From UBA9410 sp036123585 (GTDB lineage Bacteria; Actinomycetota; Acidimicrobiia; Acidimicrobiales; MedAcidi-G1), in contig JAZADN010000047.1 of assembly GCA_036123585.1 (NCBI GenBank), positions 1-64,000 on the forward strand: a stretch of 64,000 nucleotides of DNA, written 5' to 3'. The position numbers were made by a program, and so were the translations under genes. This document shows, in pieces, positions 9,977-18,075 of this stretch; position 1 is the stretch's first letter; every line of letters starts with the position of its first letter. The notes beneath the pieces are model-generated. The model saw nothing but the letters and a program-made list of their open reading frames with translations, was not told the DNA's origin and ran no database searches.

Positions 9977-10774
9977 ATGCCGCTGTCCGCCGTCCTAATG
10001 GTCCTGGTTTCCACGGTCCTCCATGCCGGGTGGAACGCCCGTCTTCACCGGGGTGGTGACCCCGAGGTGGTCATCGCGCTGGCCTACCTGTTCGTGGGGA
10101 TCATCCTTCTGCCGACTGCGGTCGTCGACCCGCCCAGCGAGGTGCTTGGCAGGGTGCTGGTTTCCTCGGTGGCCCAGGGCCTTTACATGGGCCTGCTCGG
10201 TACGGCCTACCGGACGGGCAGCCTCGGCGTGGCCTACCCAATCTCGCGGGGGAGTGCCCCACTGCTGGTGGGCCTCGGTGGCTGGCTGCTGCTCGACGAG
10301 ACGCCGTCGGTGGCCACCGCGGTAGGCCTAGTGGTCTTGGTGGTGGGCCTGCTGGCGGTGGCGGGGGTGGGAGCGCAGAGGGCTGAACGCCGGGCCGTGG
10401 TCCTCGCCGGTATCACCGGGCTGTGCACGGTCGCCTACTCGCTGATCGACGCTCGGGCCGTGGACCTGACCGGCGCTCTCGGCTACTTGTCAGCGGTCAT
10501 GGTCCTCAGCTCTGTGGGCGTCCTAGCCGTCCGTCGTCCGGCGTTGGTGCGTCTGCGAGCAGGGTTCGGAGAATCGGTGCTGGTCGGCTTGGGTCAGGGC
10601 GGTGCCTACGCGCTGGTCCTGTTGGCCTTCCAGCGTGCTCAGGCCGGACAAGTCGCCGGGCTGCGTCAAGTGTCGGTGGTGCTCGGCGTGCTCATCGTCC
10701 GCGAGGCGCTGGGCCCTCGGGCGGTCTGGGGCGCCGTGGCGGTGACGGTGGGTGCGGCTCTGGTGGTGTGGTGA
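9977..10774 (+). CDS. DMT/EamA-superfamily permease
   Basis: A 265-residue integral membrane protein with about ten hydrophobic helices in two repeated halves, the pattern of EamA drug/metabolite transporters. Characteristic are AYPISRGSAPLLVGLGGWLLLDE in the first half and VSVVLGVLIVREALGPRAVWGAVAVTVGAALVVW closing the second. ATG 9977 follows pta by about 50 bases on the same strand, so it may be the last gene of the transport/aminotransferase operon. The exported or imported compound is unknown. Confidence 0.85.
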   Translation: MPLSAVLMVLVSTVLHAGWNARLHRGGDPEVVIALAYLFVGIILLPTAVVDPPSEVLGRVLVSSVAQGLYMGLLGTAYRTGSLGVAYPISRGSAPLLVGLGGWLLLDETPSVATAVGLVVLVVGLLAVAGVGAQRAERRAVVLAGITGLCTVAYSLIDARAVDLTGALGYLSAVMVLSSVGVLAVRRPALVRLRAGFGESVLVGLGQGGAYALVLLAFQRAQAGQVAGLRQVSVVLGVLIVREALGPRAVWGAVAVTVGAALVVW

Positions 10775-10820
10775 CTGGAGGGCCCGTGTCTCACCGAAGT
10801 GGAACACCGACTAACTCGAA

Positions 10821-10836
10821 CGTGAGAGTCTCTAAC
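10821..10836 (+). promoter_or_regulatory. putative autoregulatory operator before TetR gene
   Basis: CGTGAGAGTCTCTAAC is the reverse complement of the site at 5835-5850 apart from one base. It sits 14 bases before the TetR start and just upstream of a -10-like TAGGAT, so the transcript may be leaderless. A regulator bound here would block its own promoter. Confidence 0.5.
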
Positions 10837-10850
10837 GATAGGATCCGGCC

Positions 10851-11426
10851 ATGAGTCGGCGCACCCTCGACACCAAGCAGGTCGTCGAGGCGGCGGCCAC
10901 GTTGGCCGACGCCGAGGGTCTCGACGCGGTGACGCTCACACAGGTAGCCGAGCAACTTGGCGTGCGCCAGCCTGCCCTCTACCGCCACGTCGACAGCTAC
11001 GACGCCCTCATCCGGACCCTCGGCCTGCGAGGCCGCGAGATCCTGGCGACCCGCCTCGGCGAGGCCGCCGTCGGTCTGGCCGGTGACGATGCCGTGCGAG
11101 CGATGGGACGGGCCTGGCGGGCCATGGTGCGTGAACATCCGGGCCTTTACGCGGCCACCGACCGGTACCCGTGTGCTGGTGACGCCGAACTGGAGGAGGC
11201 CGTCGAACGGGTAGTCCAGGTCCTCGGTCAGGCGCTGGCCGCCTATGGTCTGACCGAGGACGATCGGGTCCACGCCGCCCGTTCCATGCGCAGTGCCTTC
11301 CATGGGTTCGCCCACCTGGAGGCGGGTGACGGCCATCCCCATCCCGTAGATCTCGACGACAGTTTCGACCAGTTCGTCGACCTGCTGTGTGCCGGCATCC
11401 ACCAAATGGCCGTCGTGCCCGCCTGA
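10851..11426 (+). CDS. TetR family transcriptional regulator (WHG-type C-terminal domain)
   Basis: A 191-residue repressor-type protein. The N-terminal HTH reads VVEAAATLADAEGLDAVTLTQVAEQLGVRQPALYRHVDSYDALI. The C-terminus resembles the TetR_C_33/WHG ligand-binding domain (FHGFAHLEAGDGHPHPVDLDDSFDQFVDLL). ATG 10851 is very close to a -10-like element. The palindrome at 10821-10836 recurs between the flavoprotein gene and the aminotransferase operon (5835-5850). This protein is therefore the best candidate regulator of that cluster (inference from the shared site). Confidence 0.9.
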   Translation: MSRRTLDTKQVVEAAATLADAEGLDAVTLTQVAEQLGVRQPALYRHVDSYDALIRTLGLRGREILATRLGEAAVGLAGDDAVRAMGRAWRAMVREHPGLYAATDRYPCAGDAELEEAVERVVQVLGQALAAYGLTEDDRVHAARSMRSAFHGFAHLEAGDGHPHPVDLDDSFDQFVDLLCAGIHQMAVVPA

Positions 11427-11508
11427 CCTGCTCGGTTCGACCTACCGCACTACCTGACCTCACCTCCTATTTCGCCTCCTACCTGAGAAACACCACGAGG
11501 AACCGCCC

Positions 11509-13044
11509 GTGACCCGCCTCGGATTCGTCCTCGACTCCGGTAGCTGCATCGGCTGCCACGCCTGCACCATCGCCTGCAAGAGTGAGCACGACGTGCCTCT
11601 CAGCGTCAACCGCACCTGGCTCAAGTACGTGGAGACCGGATCACATCCCAACACAGACAGGGAGTTCTCGGTCATGCGCTGCAACCATTGCGACGACGCC
11701 CCGTGCATGACCATCTGCCCCACTTCGGCGTTGCACCGGACCGCCAATGGAGTGGTCGACTTCCAGGACGAAGACTGCATCGGCTGCAAGGCCTGCATGA
11801 ACGCCTGCCCCTACGACGCCATTTATCTCAACCCCGAGACGAAGACTGCGCACAAGTGCAACTTCTGCAACCACCGCCTCGAGGATGGACTCGAACCGTC
11901 CTGCGTCATCGTCTGCCCGACGCAGGCCATCCGGGTCGGCGACCTCGACGACCCCGACAGCGAGATCGCCCGCCTCCACGCCGACGGCGGCCTAGTCCGG
12001 TCTCCCGAGCAAAATACGCGCCCCAAGGTCATCTACATGGGCGCTACCGCCTCGTCGCTCGATCCTCTGGCTTCGGCCATCGCCCCTGACGGGATGATCT
12101 GGGCCGACACCACCCCGGGCCACTCGACCCCCACGCAGGTGGCGCTGTCGGCCTCACCTGACCGCGCCGACGGCGAGGCCATGGCCCGCACGGCCTACAC
12201 CACCCAGCACCCACCGGTCTGGGGGGCGATGGTGTCGGGTTATTTGGTCACCAAGGCGATCGCCGCCGGAGTGATGCTGGTCGCCGCTCTGCTAGTGGCC
12301 CTCGGACACGGCGACGACGTCATGGTCAGCACCGTTCCGGCCATGGTGGCTGGGGCCTTCCTGGCTGCCACCGGCGCCCTGCTGATCGGCGACCTCAAGC
12401 AGCCGAAGAGGTTCTGGTACCTCATCACGAAGGGAAACCGCACCTCCTGGCTGGTCAAGGGGTCCTACGTGTTGGGGGCCTTTGCCAGCTGCCTGGCCGC
12501 CTGGTGGCTCGCCGGCCTAGCCGACGCTGGCGGCGCCCTGCCATGGCTGGCATTGCCCACCGTGGCGTTCGCCCTCGGAACGGCTGGCTACACAGCTTTC
12601 CTGTTCGGGCAGTGCGAGGGCCGCGACCTTTGGCAGCAGCCCGTCCTGTTGCCGCTGCTGCTGGCCCAGGCGGTGGTGGCCGGCGGAGCCACCTACTCGG
12701 TCCTCGACCTTCTCTTGGAAGTCCCCGGCACGGCCACCGTCCAGTGGACGTTGTTCGGTGGCTTGGTGGCCAATGGCCTGCTTGTGGTCCTCGAAATGAG
12801 GGGTAGCCACTCCCGCCACGTGACCATGGCGTTGGCTGAGATGACCGGCGGCATCGGCCAGCGGTCCTTCCGCCAGTGGCGCCTTGACGGCCTCGTCATG
12901 CCCCTGGTCCTCGTCGTCGTGTCGATCGCCCTCGGCGCTGACGACCCGCTTCTCCCCGCCGTGGCCGCACCCTTCGTGCTCCACGGCCTGTACGCCTACG
13001 AGGACGCCTACGTGCGGGCCGGCCAAGCCGTGCCCCTCTCGTAG
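11509..13044 (+). CDS. fused 4Fe-4S ferredoxin / NrfD-DmsC-type membrane anchor subunit of a molybdoenzyme
   Basis: 511 residues, GTG start. The first about 190 residues form a DmsB/NrfC-like electron-transfer subunit with four cysteine clusters: CIGCHACTIACK, CNHCDDAPCMTICP, CIGCKACMNACP and CNFCNHRLEDGLEPSCVIVCP, enough for four [4Fe-4S] clusters. After a linker, about eight hydrophobic helices follow, beginning WGAMVSGYLVTKAIAAGVML and including GDLKQPKRFWYLITKGN, matching NrfD/DmsC quinone-interacting anchors. The two subunits are usually separate genes, so this is a B-C fusion. The catalytic subunit is encoded 28 bases downstream. Together they would move electrons between a cytoplasmic substrate and the quinone pool. 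Confidence 0.88.
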   Translation: MTRLGFVLDSGSCIGCHACTIACKSEHDVPLSVNRTWLKYVETGSHPNTDREFSVMRCNHCDDAPCMTICPTSALHRTANGVVDFQDEDCIGCKACMNACPYDAIYLNPETKTAHKCNFCNHRLEDGLEPSCVIVCPTQAIRVGDLDDPDSEIARLHADGGLVRSPEQNTRPKVIYMGATASSLDPLASAIAPDGMIWADTTPGHSTPTQVALSASPDRADGEAMARTAYTTQHPPVWGAMVSGYLVTKAIAAGVMLVAALLVALGHGDDVMVSTVPAMVAGAFLAATGALLIGDLKQPKRFWYLITKGNRTSWLVKGSYVLGAFASCLAAWWLAGLADAGGALPWLALPTVAFALGTAGYTAFLFGQCEGRDLWQQPVLLPLLLAQAVVAGGATYSVLDLLLEVPGTATVQWTLFGGLVANGLLVVLEMRGSHSRHVTMALAEMTGGIGQRSFRQWRLDGLVMPLVLVVVSIALGADDPLLPAVAAPFVLHGLYAYEDAYVRAGQAVPLS

Positions 13045-13072
13045 ATTTCTTCGACAATCCCCCGGTAACCCG

Positions 13073-15898
13073 ATGACCAACCCGCTGTCTAGCTATCCGC
13101 CCGAGGAGACTTGGGACCACGTCGAGTCCCTCGACCCGGCTGCCTGGCCGACGAAGGTCCGCCGCGCCCACCGTCTGGTGCCGACCACGTGCTTTAACTG
13201 CGAGGCCAACTGCGGACTCCTGGCGTGGGTCGACAAGCACACCGGGAAGATCACCAAGTTCGAGGGCAATCCGGTGCACCCGGCCAGCCGGGGTCGCAAC
13301 TGCGCCAAGGGCCCGGCCACCATCAACCAGCTAGAGGATCCTGAGCGGATTCTCTACCCCATGAGGCGGGTCGGTGAGCGTGGTGAGGGTCTTTGGGAGC
13401 GCATTACCTGGGAGCAGGCCCTAGACCAGATCGGGACCCGCATCGGTACCGCCTTCCGCGAGGATCGCCACCACGAGGTCATGTACCACGTGGGCCGGAT
13501 GGGCGACGACAGCTACATGGAGCGGGTACTCCACAGTTGGGGCATCGACGGCCACAACAGTCACACCAACATCTGCTCCAGCGGTGCCCGGGTGGGCTAC
13601 GCCTCGTGGATGGGCTTCGATCGCCCGTCGGCCGATTTCGCCAATGCCGAGGTCATCTTCCTCATCTCGTCACATCTCGAGGCCGGGCACTACTTCAACC
13701 CGCATGCCCAGCGGATCATCGAGGGCCAGAAGAACGGCGCCACCGTCGTGTGTGTCGACCCGCGCCTGTCCAACACGGCAGCCAAGGCCGATCACTGGCT
13801 GTCGCCCTGGCCGGGTACCGAGGCGTTCCTACTACTGGCCATCGCTCGCCTCCTGTTGGAGGCTGGCACGTGGGACTCGACGTTCTTCGAGCGGTGGGTC
13901 AACTGGGAGACTTTCCTTCGGGAGGCCCGACCCGACCTGGACTGCACGTTCGCCAACGTGCGTCAGGCGCTCATCGACCAGTACGTGGAGTACACACCGG
14001 CCGAGGCAGCCCGAGTGTGCGGCGTCGAGGAGTCGACCATCCGCGAGGTGGCCGCGGTCATCGGCCGTGGCCTCGGGAAGTTCGCCTCGCACACGTGGCG
14101 GGCTTCGTCGGCCGGGAACGAAGGCGACTGGATGGTGTCGCGCTGCCTCCAGTTCCTGAACGTGTTGACCGGCTCGGTAGGCACCGAGGGCGGCACCAAC
14201 GCCAATGGCTGGAACAAGTTCATCCCAGTCACGCCCATCCACCCTGAACCGCAGGCCCGGTGGAACGAGATGCAGTGGCCGATCGAGTACCCGCTCACCC
14301 ACCACGAGTTGTCGATCCTGCTACCCCACTTCCTGAAGGCCGGTCGGGGTCGCCTCGATACCTACTTCACCCGCGTCTACAACCCACTGTGGACCAACCC
14401 CGACGGGTTCACGTGGATGGAGGTGCTGTGCGATCCGGAGTTGATCGGCTGCCACGTTGCACTGACCCCGACGTGGAACGAGTCGGCTTGGTTCGCCGAC
14501 TACGTGCTGCCCATGGGTATCGCCTCGGAGCGCCACGACGTGGCCAGTTTCGAGACACACAACGGCCGCTGGATTGGCTTCCGCCAACCAGTGGCCCGCC
14601 GCCACCGCGAGCTAGACGGCGAGACGTTCGACCGCACGCACGAGGCCAACCCAGGAGAGGTGTGGGAAGAACAGGAATTCTGGATTGATTTGTCGTGGCG
14701 GATCGACCCTGACGGATCGCTGGGCATCCGGTCGCAGTTTGAGAGCCGAGACGAGCCAGGCACCCCGCTGACCCTGGACGAGTACTACACGATGCTTTTC
14801 GGGAGTTCGGTTCCCGGGCTGCCCGAAGCCGCCGAGGTAGTCGGCCTCACCCCGCTGGAGTACATGCGGCGCAAGGGTTCCTTTTCACTACCCGGCGATC
14901 AGTACCGCGTGTACGAGCGTGACGTGCCCGAGACCGAGCTGGCCGGGGCCGAACGTGACGCTGAAGGCGTGTGGCGCCGACCGGGCACGGCCGGCTCGCA
15001 CCAGTCGCTAGAGGACATCCGAGGGCACATGCCGTTCATCGGCGACGGTTCGCCGGCGATCGACGTGGACGGACAGGCCAAGTTCGGGTTCCCCACGCCG
15101 TCCAAGAAGCTGGAGTTCTTCTCAGAGACGCTGCGCGACTGGGGTTGGCCCGAGTACTCGATGCCGTCCTTCATCAGGAGCCAAGTCCACTGGGAGGACC
15201 TTGACATGTCGGCCGGCGAGCGGATCCTTGTGCCGACCTTCCGCATCCCGACCCTGATCCACACCCGGTCGGCCAACAGCCAGTGGTTGAACGAGATCAG
15301 CCATCGCCACCCGCTGTGGCTCCACCCATCGGACGCCGAGCAGTTGGGTATCGAAGAAGAAGGCCTGGTGCGGATCACCACCCGGAGCGGCCACTTCGTG
15401 ATCCACGCCTGGCGGACCGAGGGCATCCGGCCCGGCGTGGTGGCAGCTAGCCATCACATGGGTCGCTGGCGCCTCGAGGACGATGCTGCCCGGTCTTGGG
15501 GGGCGGGCAAAGCCTCGGTCGAGCGGGACGACGACGGTCGCTGGCGGCTGCGGCGCGAGCGCGGCCACGAGCCCTACGAGAGCTCGGAGCCGGACACCGG
15601 GCTGATCTGGTGGTCCGACACCGGCGTGCACCAGAACCTGACCTTCCCCGTCCAGCCCGACCCGATCAGCGGCATGCACTGCTGGCTGCAGCGGGTCACC
15701 GTGGCTCCGGCCGAGCTAGGAGACGCCTACGGCGACGTGGTGGTGGACACAGCGGCCTCGCACCAGATCTTCGAGGAGTGGTTGGCCAAGACCCGGCCCG
15801 GTCCCGGTCCGGGGAACCTGCGGCGGCCGCTGTGGTTCGCCCGCCCGGTCAAGCCTGCTGCCACCGCCTACCGGTACTCGTCCTCGGAATCGGCCTAG
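13073..15898 (+). CDS. molybdopterin oxidoreductase, catalytic subunit (CISM/DMSO reductase superfamily)
   Basis: A 941-residue Mo/W-bis-PGD enzyme. An N-terminal [4Fe-4S] site (CFNCEANCGLLAW, then NCAKGPAT) is followed by the molybdopterin domains. The probable metal ligand is the Cys in NICSSGARVG. A C-terminal molydopterin-dinucleotide-binding domain follows (LHPSDAEQLGIEEEGLVRITTRSG). No twin-arginine signal is present at ATG 13073, so it should stay in the cytoplasm. A longer in-frame extension overlaps the upstream gene and lacks homology. The substrate cannot be assigned: the family includes formate dehydrogenases and polysulfide, thiosulfate and arsenate enzymes. Its stop shares four bases with the convergent TetR gene. 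Confidence 0.9.
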   Translation: MTNPLSSYPPEETWDHVESLDPAAWPTKVRRAHRLVPTTCFNCEANCGLLAWVDKHTGKITKFEGNPVHPASRGRNCAKGPATINQLEDPERILYPMRRVGERGEGLWERITWEQALDQIGTRIGTAFREDRHHEVMYHVGRMGDDSYMERVLHSWGIDGHNSHTNICSSGARVGYASWMGFDRPSADFANAEVIFLISSHLEAGHYFNPHAQRIIEGQKNGATVVCVDPRLSNTAAKADHWLSPWPGTEAFLLLAIARLLLEAGTWDSTFFERWVNWETFLREARPDLDCTFANVRQALIDQYVEYTPAEAARVCGVEESTIREVAAVIGRGLGKFASHTWRASSAGNEGDWMVSRCLQFLNVLTGSVGTEGGTNANGWNKFIPVTPIHPEPQARWNEMQWPIEYPLTHHELSILLPHFLKAGRGRLDTYFTRVYNPLWTNPDGFTWMEVLCDPELIGCHVALTPTWNESAWFADYVLPMGIASERHDVASFETHNGRWIGFRQPVARRHRELDGETFDRTHEANPGEVWEEQEFWIDLSWRIDPDGSLGIRSQFESRDEPGTPLTLDEYYTMLFGSSVPGLPEAAEVVGLTPLEYMRRKGSFSLPGDQYRVYERDVPETELAGAERDAEGVWRRPGTAGSHQSLEDIRGHMPFIGDGSPAIDVDGQAKFGFPTPSKKLEFFSETLRDWGWPEYSMPSFIRSQVHWEDLDMSAGERILVPTFRIPTLIHTRSANSQWLNEISHRHPLWLHPSDAEQLGIEEEGLVRITTRSGHFVIHAWRTEGIRPGVVAASHHMGRWRLEDDAARSWGAGKASVERDDDGRWRLRRERGHEPYESSEPDTGLIWWSDTGVHQNLTFPVQPDPISGMHCWLQRVTVAPAELGDAYGDVVVDTAASHQIFEEWLAKTRPGPGPGNLRRPLWFARPVKPAATAYRYSSSESA

Positions 15899-16569
15899 AG
15901 GTAGGCATTCGCGGACAGGTCAGCGGGTACGACCGAGTCGACCACTGCCCGCAAGGTCGCTTCGAACACCGCTGGCAGATCGGCGGGCTCGGCGAGGGCC
16001 TCGCGTGTTGCCGGATCCAGATCGGCGGCTCCGTCGTCGTCGACGAGGACAGCAGTGCGCTGGAGCGCCTCGGGCGTGAGGTCGGTGCGCAGAGCAGCAA
16101 CGATGAAACCGCCTACGCAGGCGGTGATGGCCCGCATGGCGTCGCGGGACGTGGCACCGACCACTCCGGCGGCTTCCAACTCGCGGGCCATGGTCAACTC
16201 CAGGCGGCGGGCGTGCAGCGTCGATGCGCCGTGTTCGGCGGCGAGACGAGTGACCTCTCGGTGCTGGAGCGAGGTCCGCCAGATGAGTCGGGCCACATCG
16301 AGCACCCGTTCGCGGGCGGTGTCGCCGGCGACCGGAGTGCGGGCCACCCGTTCGCCGTGGCGTCGGACCACCGCGGTGACCAGTTCGTCGCGGTTGCCTA
16401 CGTGCCAATAGATGGTTGTCGTGGCCACGCCCAGTTCAGTGGCCAGACGACGCATGGTCAGGGCTTCAGCACCTTCGGCCTCTACGAGGGCCAAAGCGCT
16501 GTCGAGAATCTCGTCGGCTTCCATGCCGGCACGTCGACCCGTGCCGTTGCCTCCGCTCCCGCTAGCCAT
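15895..16569 (-). CDS. TetR family transcriptional regulator
   Basis: A 224-residue regulator with HTH ILDSALALVEAEGAEALTMRRLATELGVATTTIYWHVGNRDELV, and a C-terminal helical domain typical of TetR proteins. It reads away from the amidohydrolase-SDR genes and converges with the molybdoenzyme gene, overlapping its stop by four bases. The 181-base gap to the first amidohydrolase holds a pair of direct repeats 22 bases apart (16663-16701), a likely site for this protein. Control of the amidohydrolase operon is the natural inference. Confidence 0.9.
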   Translation of the reverse strand: MASGSGGNGTGRRAGMEADEILDSALALVEAEGAEALTMRRLATELGVATTTIYWHVGNRDELVTAVVRRHGERVARTPVAGDTARERVLDVARLIWRTSLQHREVTRLAAEHGASTLHARRLELTMARELEAAGVVGATSRDAMRAITACVGGFIVAALRTDLTPEALQRTAVLVDDDGAADLDPATREALAEPADLPAVFEATLRAVVDSVVPADLSANAYL

Positions 16570-16662
16570 GATTGTCAGTCCTTCCCGTCCTCATCTCTGG
16601 GTTCCTGGAATCTGGGTCCCCGGCTTTGCTCTTCCCGGGTTGCCATCGGGCAAATTCTCTGC

Positions 16663-16701
16663 GACAGTGTACAAGAAGTCATGTGACGGTGTCCAAGAGT
16701 T
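16663..16701. promoter_or_regulatory. direct repeats, putative TetR operator of the amidohydrolase operon
   Basis: Two related elements, GACAGTGTACAAGAAGT at 16663 and GACGGTGTCCAAGAGTT at 16685, start 22 bases apart, about two helical turns, in the divergent gap between the TetR gene and the first amidohydrolase. A separate short inverted repeat, TTGCC-ATCG-GGCAA, lies just upstream (about 16640-16653). Confidence 0.45.
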
Positions 16702-16750
16702 CTCCGGCCGGGGAACCGCTCGGACCCGCCGAGCGAGGGAGCCATCCGCC

Positions 16751-18031
16751 ATGGAGCGAGAGGTCAGCACCGGGAACGAGCCGTACATCATCGTCTCGTC
16801 CGACACGCACGCGGGCCTGCAGTGCGAGGAGTACCGCGAGTACCTCGATCCAGCCCTGCACGCCGAGTTCGACGACTACGTGGCCGAACGCCACGAGCAC
16901 CGACGCATCTCCGAGGAGCTAAATGGCGAGTTCGTCGAGCAGTGGGAGAGCGAGAACGAGTGGGGCCTGAAGGGTGCCTACGACCCCGAGGTCCGTGATC
17001 CCGTGCTGGACGCCGACGGCGTGGCCGGCGAGATCATCTTCGCCGACGGCGACGCCGTTACCGGCCAGGAGTCCCCGCCCTTCGGCGCCGGCTTGGCCGC
17101 CGGGCAGATCACCGATGCTCGCCAGGCCTTCGGCGGCGCTCGGGCCCACAACCGCTGGTTGGAGGAGTTCTGCGCCACCGACCCGGTGCGGCGGGCGGGC
17201 GTGGCGCTCGTGCCTGTGGTCCACGACGTCGACGAGGCCGTCAAGGAGGTCGAGGCCCTGGCCGGTAAGCCCGGCATCCGGGGCGTGATGGTTCCCACCC
17301 TGTGGCACGACCATCCGCCCTACGGCTCCGACCACTACGACCGCTTCTGGGCCGCGTGCGCCGATGCTGGCTTGGTCGTCCACACCCACTCCGGGGAGGC
17401 CGACTTCGACGCCTACGGCGAGAACGTGGCCATGTACATCTCCGAGGTTCCGTTTTGGACCCACCGGATCCTTTGGCAACTCCTGTTCTCGGGGAAGTTC
17501 GACAAGTACCCGAACCTGAGGTACGCAGTCGTGGAGTGTGGCTCGTTCTGGGTGGGCGACCTGCTGTGGAAGGCCGACGTGAACTTCGGTGCCAGCTTCA
17601 AGGTCAAGAAGATGGGCTCCCGGATGAAGGGCCTCATCTCCCGGCTGCCGTCGGAGTACTTCGGGGACAACGTCTTCATCGGTGCCTCGACCATGTCGCG
17701 CGAGGAGGTGCGGCGGCGCCACGTCAACGGAATCGACGCCCTCATGTGGGGTACCGACTACCCGCACCCCGAGGGATCGTGGCCCAACACCCGGGCCCGC
17801 CTCGAGAACGACTTCCAGGACGCCACCGTCGAAGACACCCGGCGTCTCCTCGGCCTCAACGCGGTGGACTGTTACGACCTCGACGAGGCCGGCCTGCAGG
17901 CCGTCGCCGATCGCATCGGCCCTACCCCGGAGGACCTGGGCCAGTCGCTGGACGCCCGCACACCCCCCGACGCCATGCGAACGGCCCGCTGGTGGCTGGA
18001 CGAGTACGGCTGCGAGATGCAGTACGCCTGA
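16751..18031 (+). CDS. amidohydrolase family 2 protein (metal-dependent hydrolase/decarboxylase)
   Basis: 426 residues from ATG 16751 with GAGGGAG upstream; the longer frame crosses the regulatory gap. Metal and catalytic landmarks of the amidohydrolase_2 (ACMSD-like) family are visible: SSDTHAG near the N-terminus (D-x-H), VVHTHSGE in the middle, and WGTDYPHPEGSWP near the C-terminus (Asp ligand). The TIM-barrel family hydrolyses or decarboxylates ring acids and related compounds. The next gene encodes a paralogue and an SDR follows, so the three probably form a catabolic operon. The substrate is unknown. Confidence 0.88.
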   Translation: MEREVSTGNEPYIIVSSDTHAGLQCEEYREYLDPALHAEFDDYVAERHEHRRISEELNGEFVEQWESENEWGLKGAYDPEVRDPVLDADGVAGEIIFADGDAVTGQESPPFGAGLAAGQITDARQAFGGARAHNRWLEEFCATDPVRRAGVALVPVVHDVDEAVKEVEALAGKPGIRGVMVPTLWHDHPPYGSDHYDRFWAACADAGLVVHTHSGEADFDAYGENVAMYISEVPFWTHRILWQLLFSGKFDKYPNLRYAVVECGSFWVGDLLWKADVNFGASFKVKKMGSRMKGLISRLPSEYFGDNVFIGASTMSREEVRRRHVNGIDALMWGTDYPHPEGSWPNTRARLENDFQDATVEDTRRLLGLNAVDCYDLDEAGLQAVADRIGPTPEDLGQSLDARTPPDAMRTARWWLDEYGCEMQYA

Positions 18032-18075
18032 GCAGGTGCGGGACAAGGAACGCGAGAGGGAAGGAGTGATGAGTG

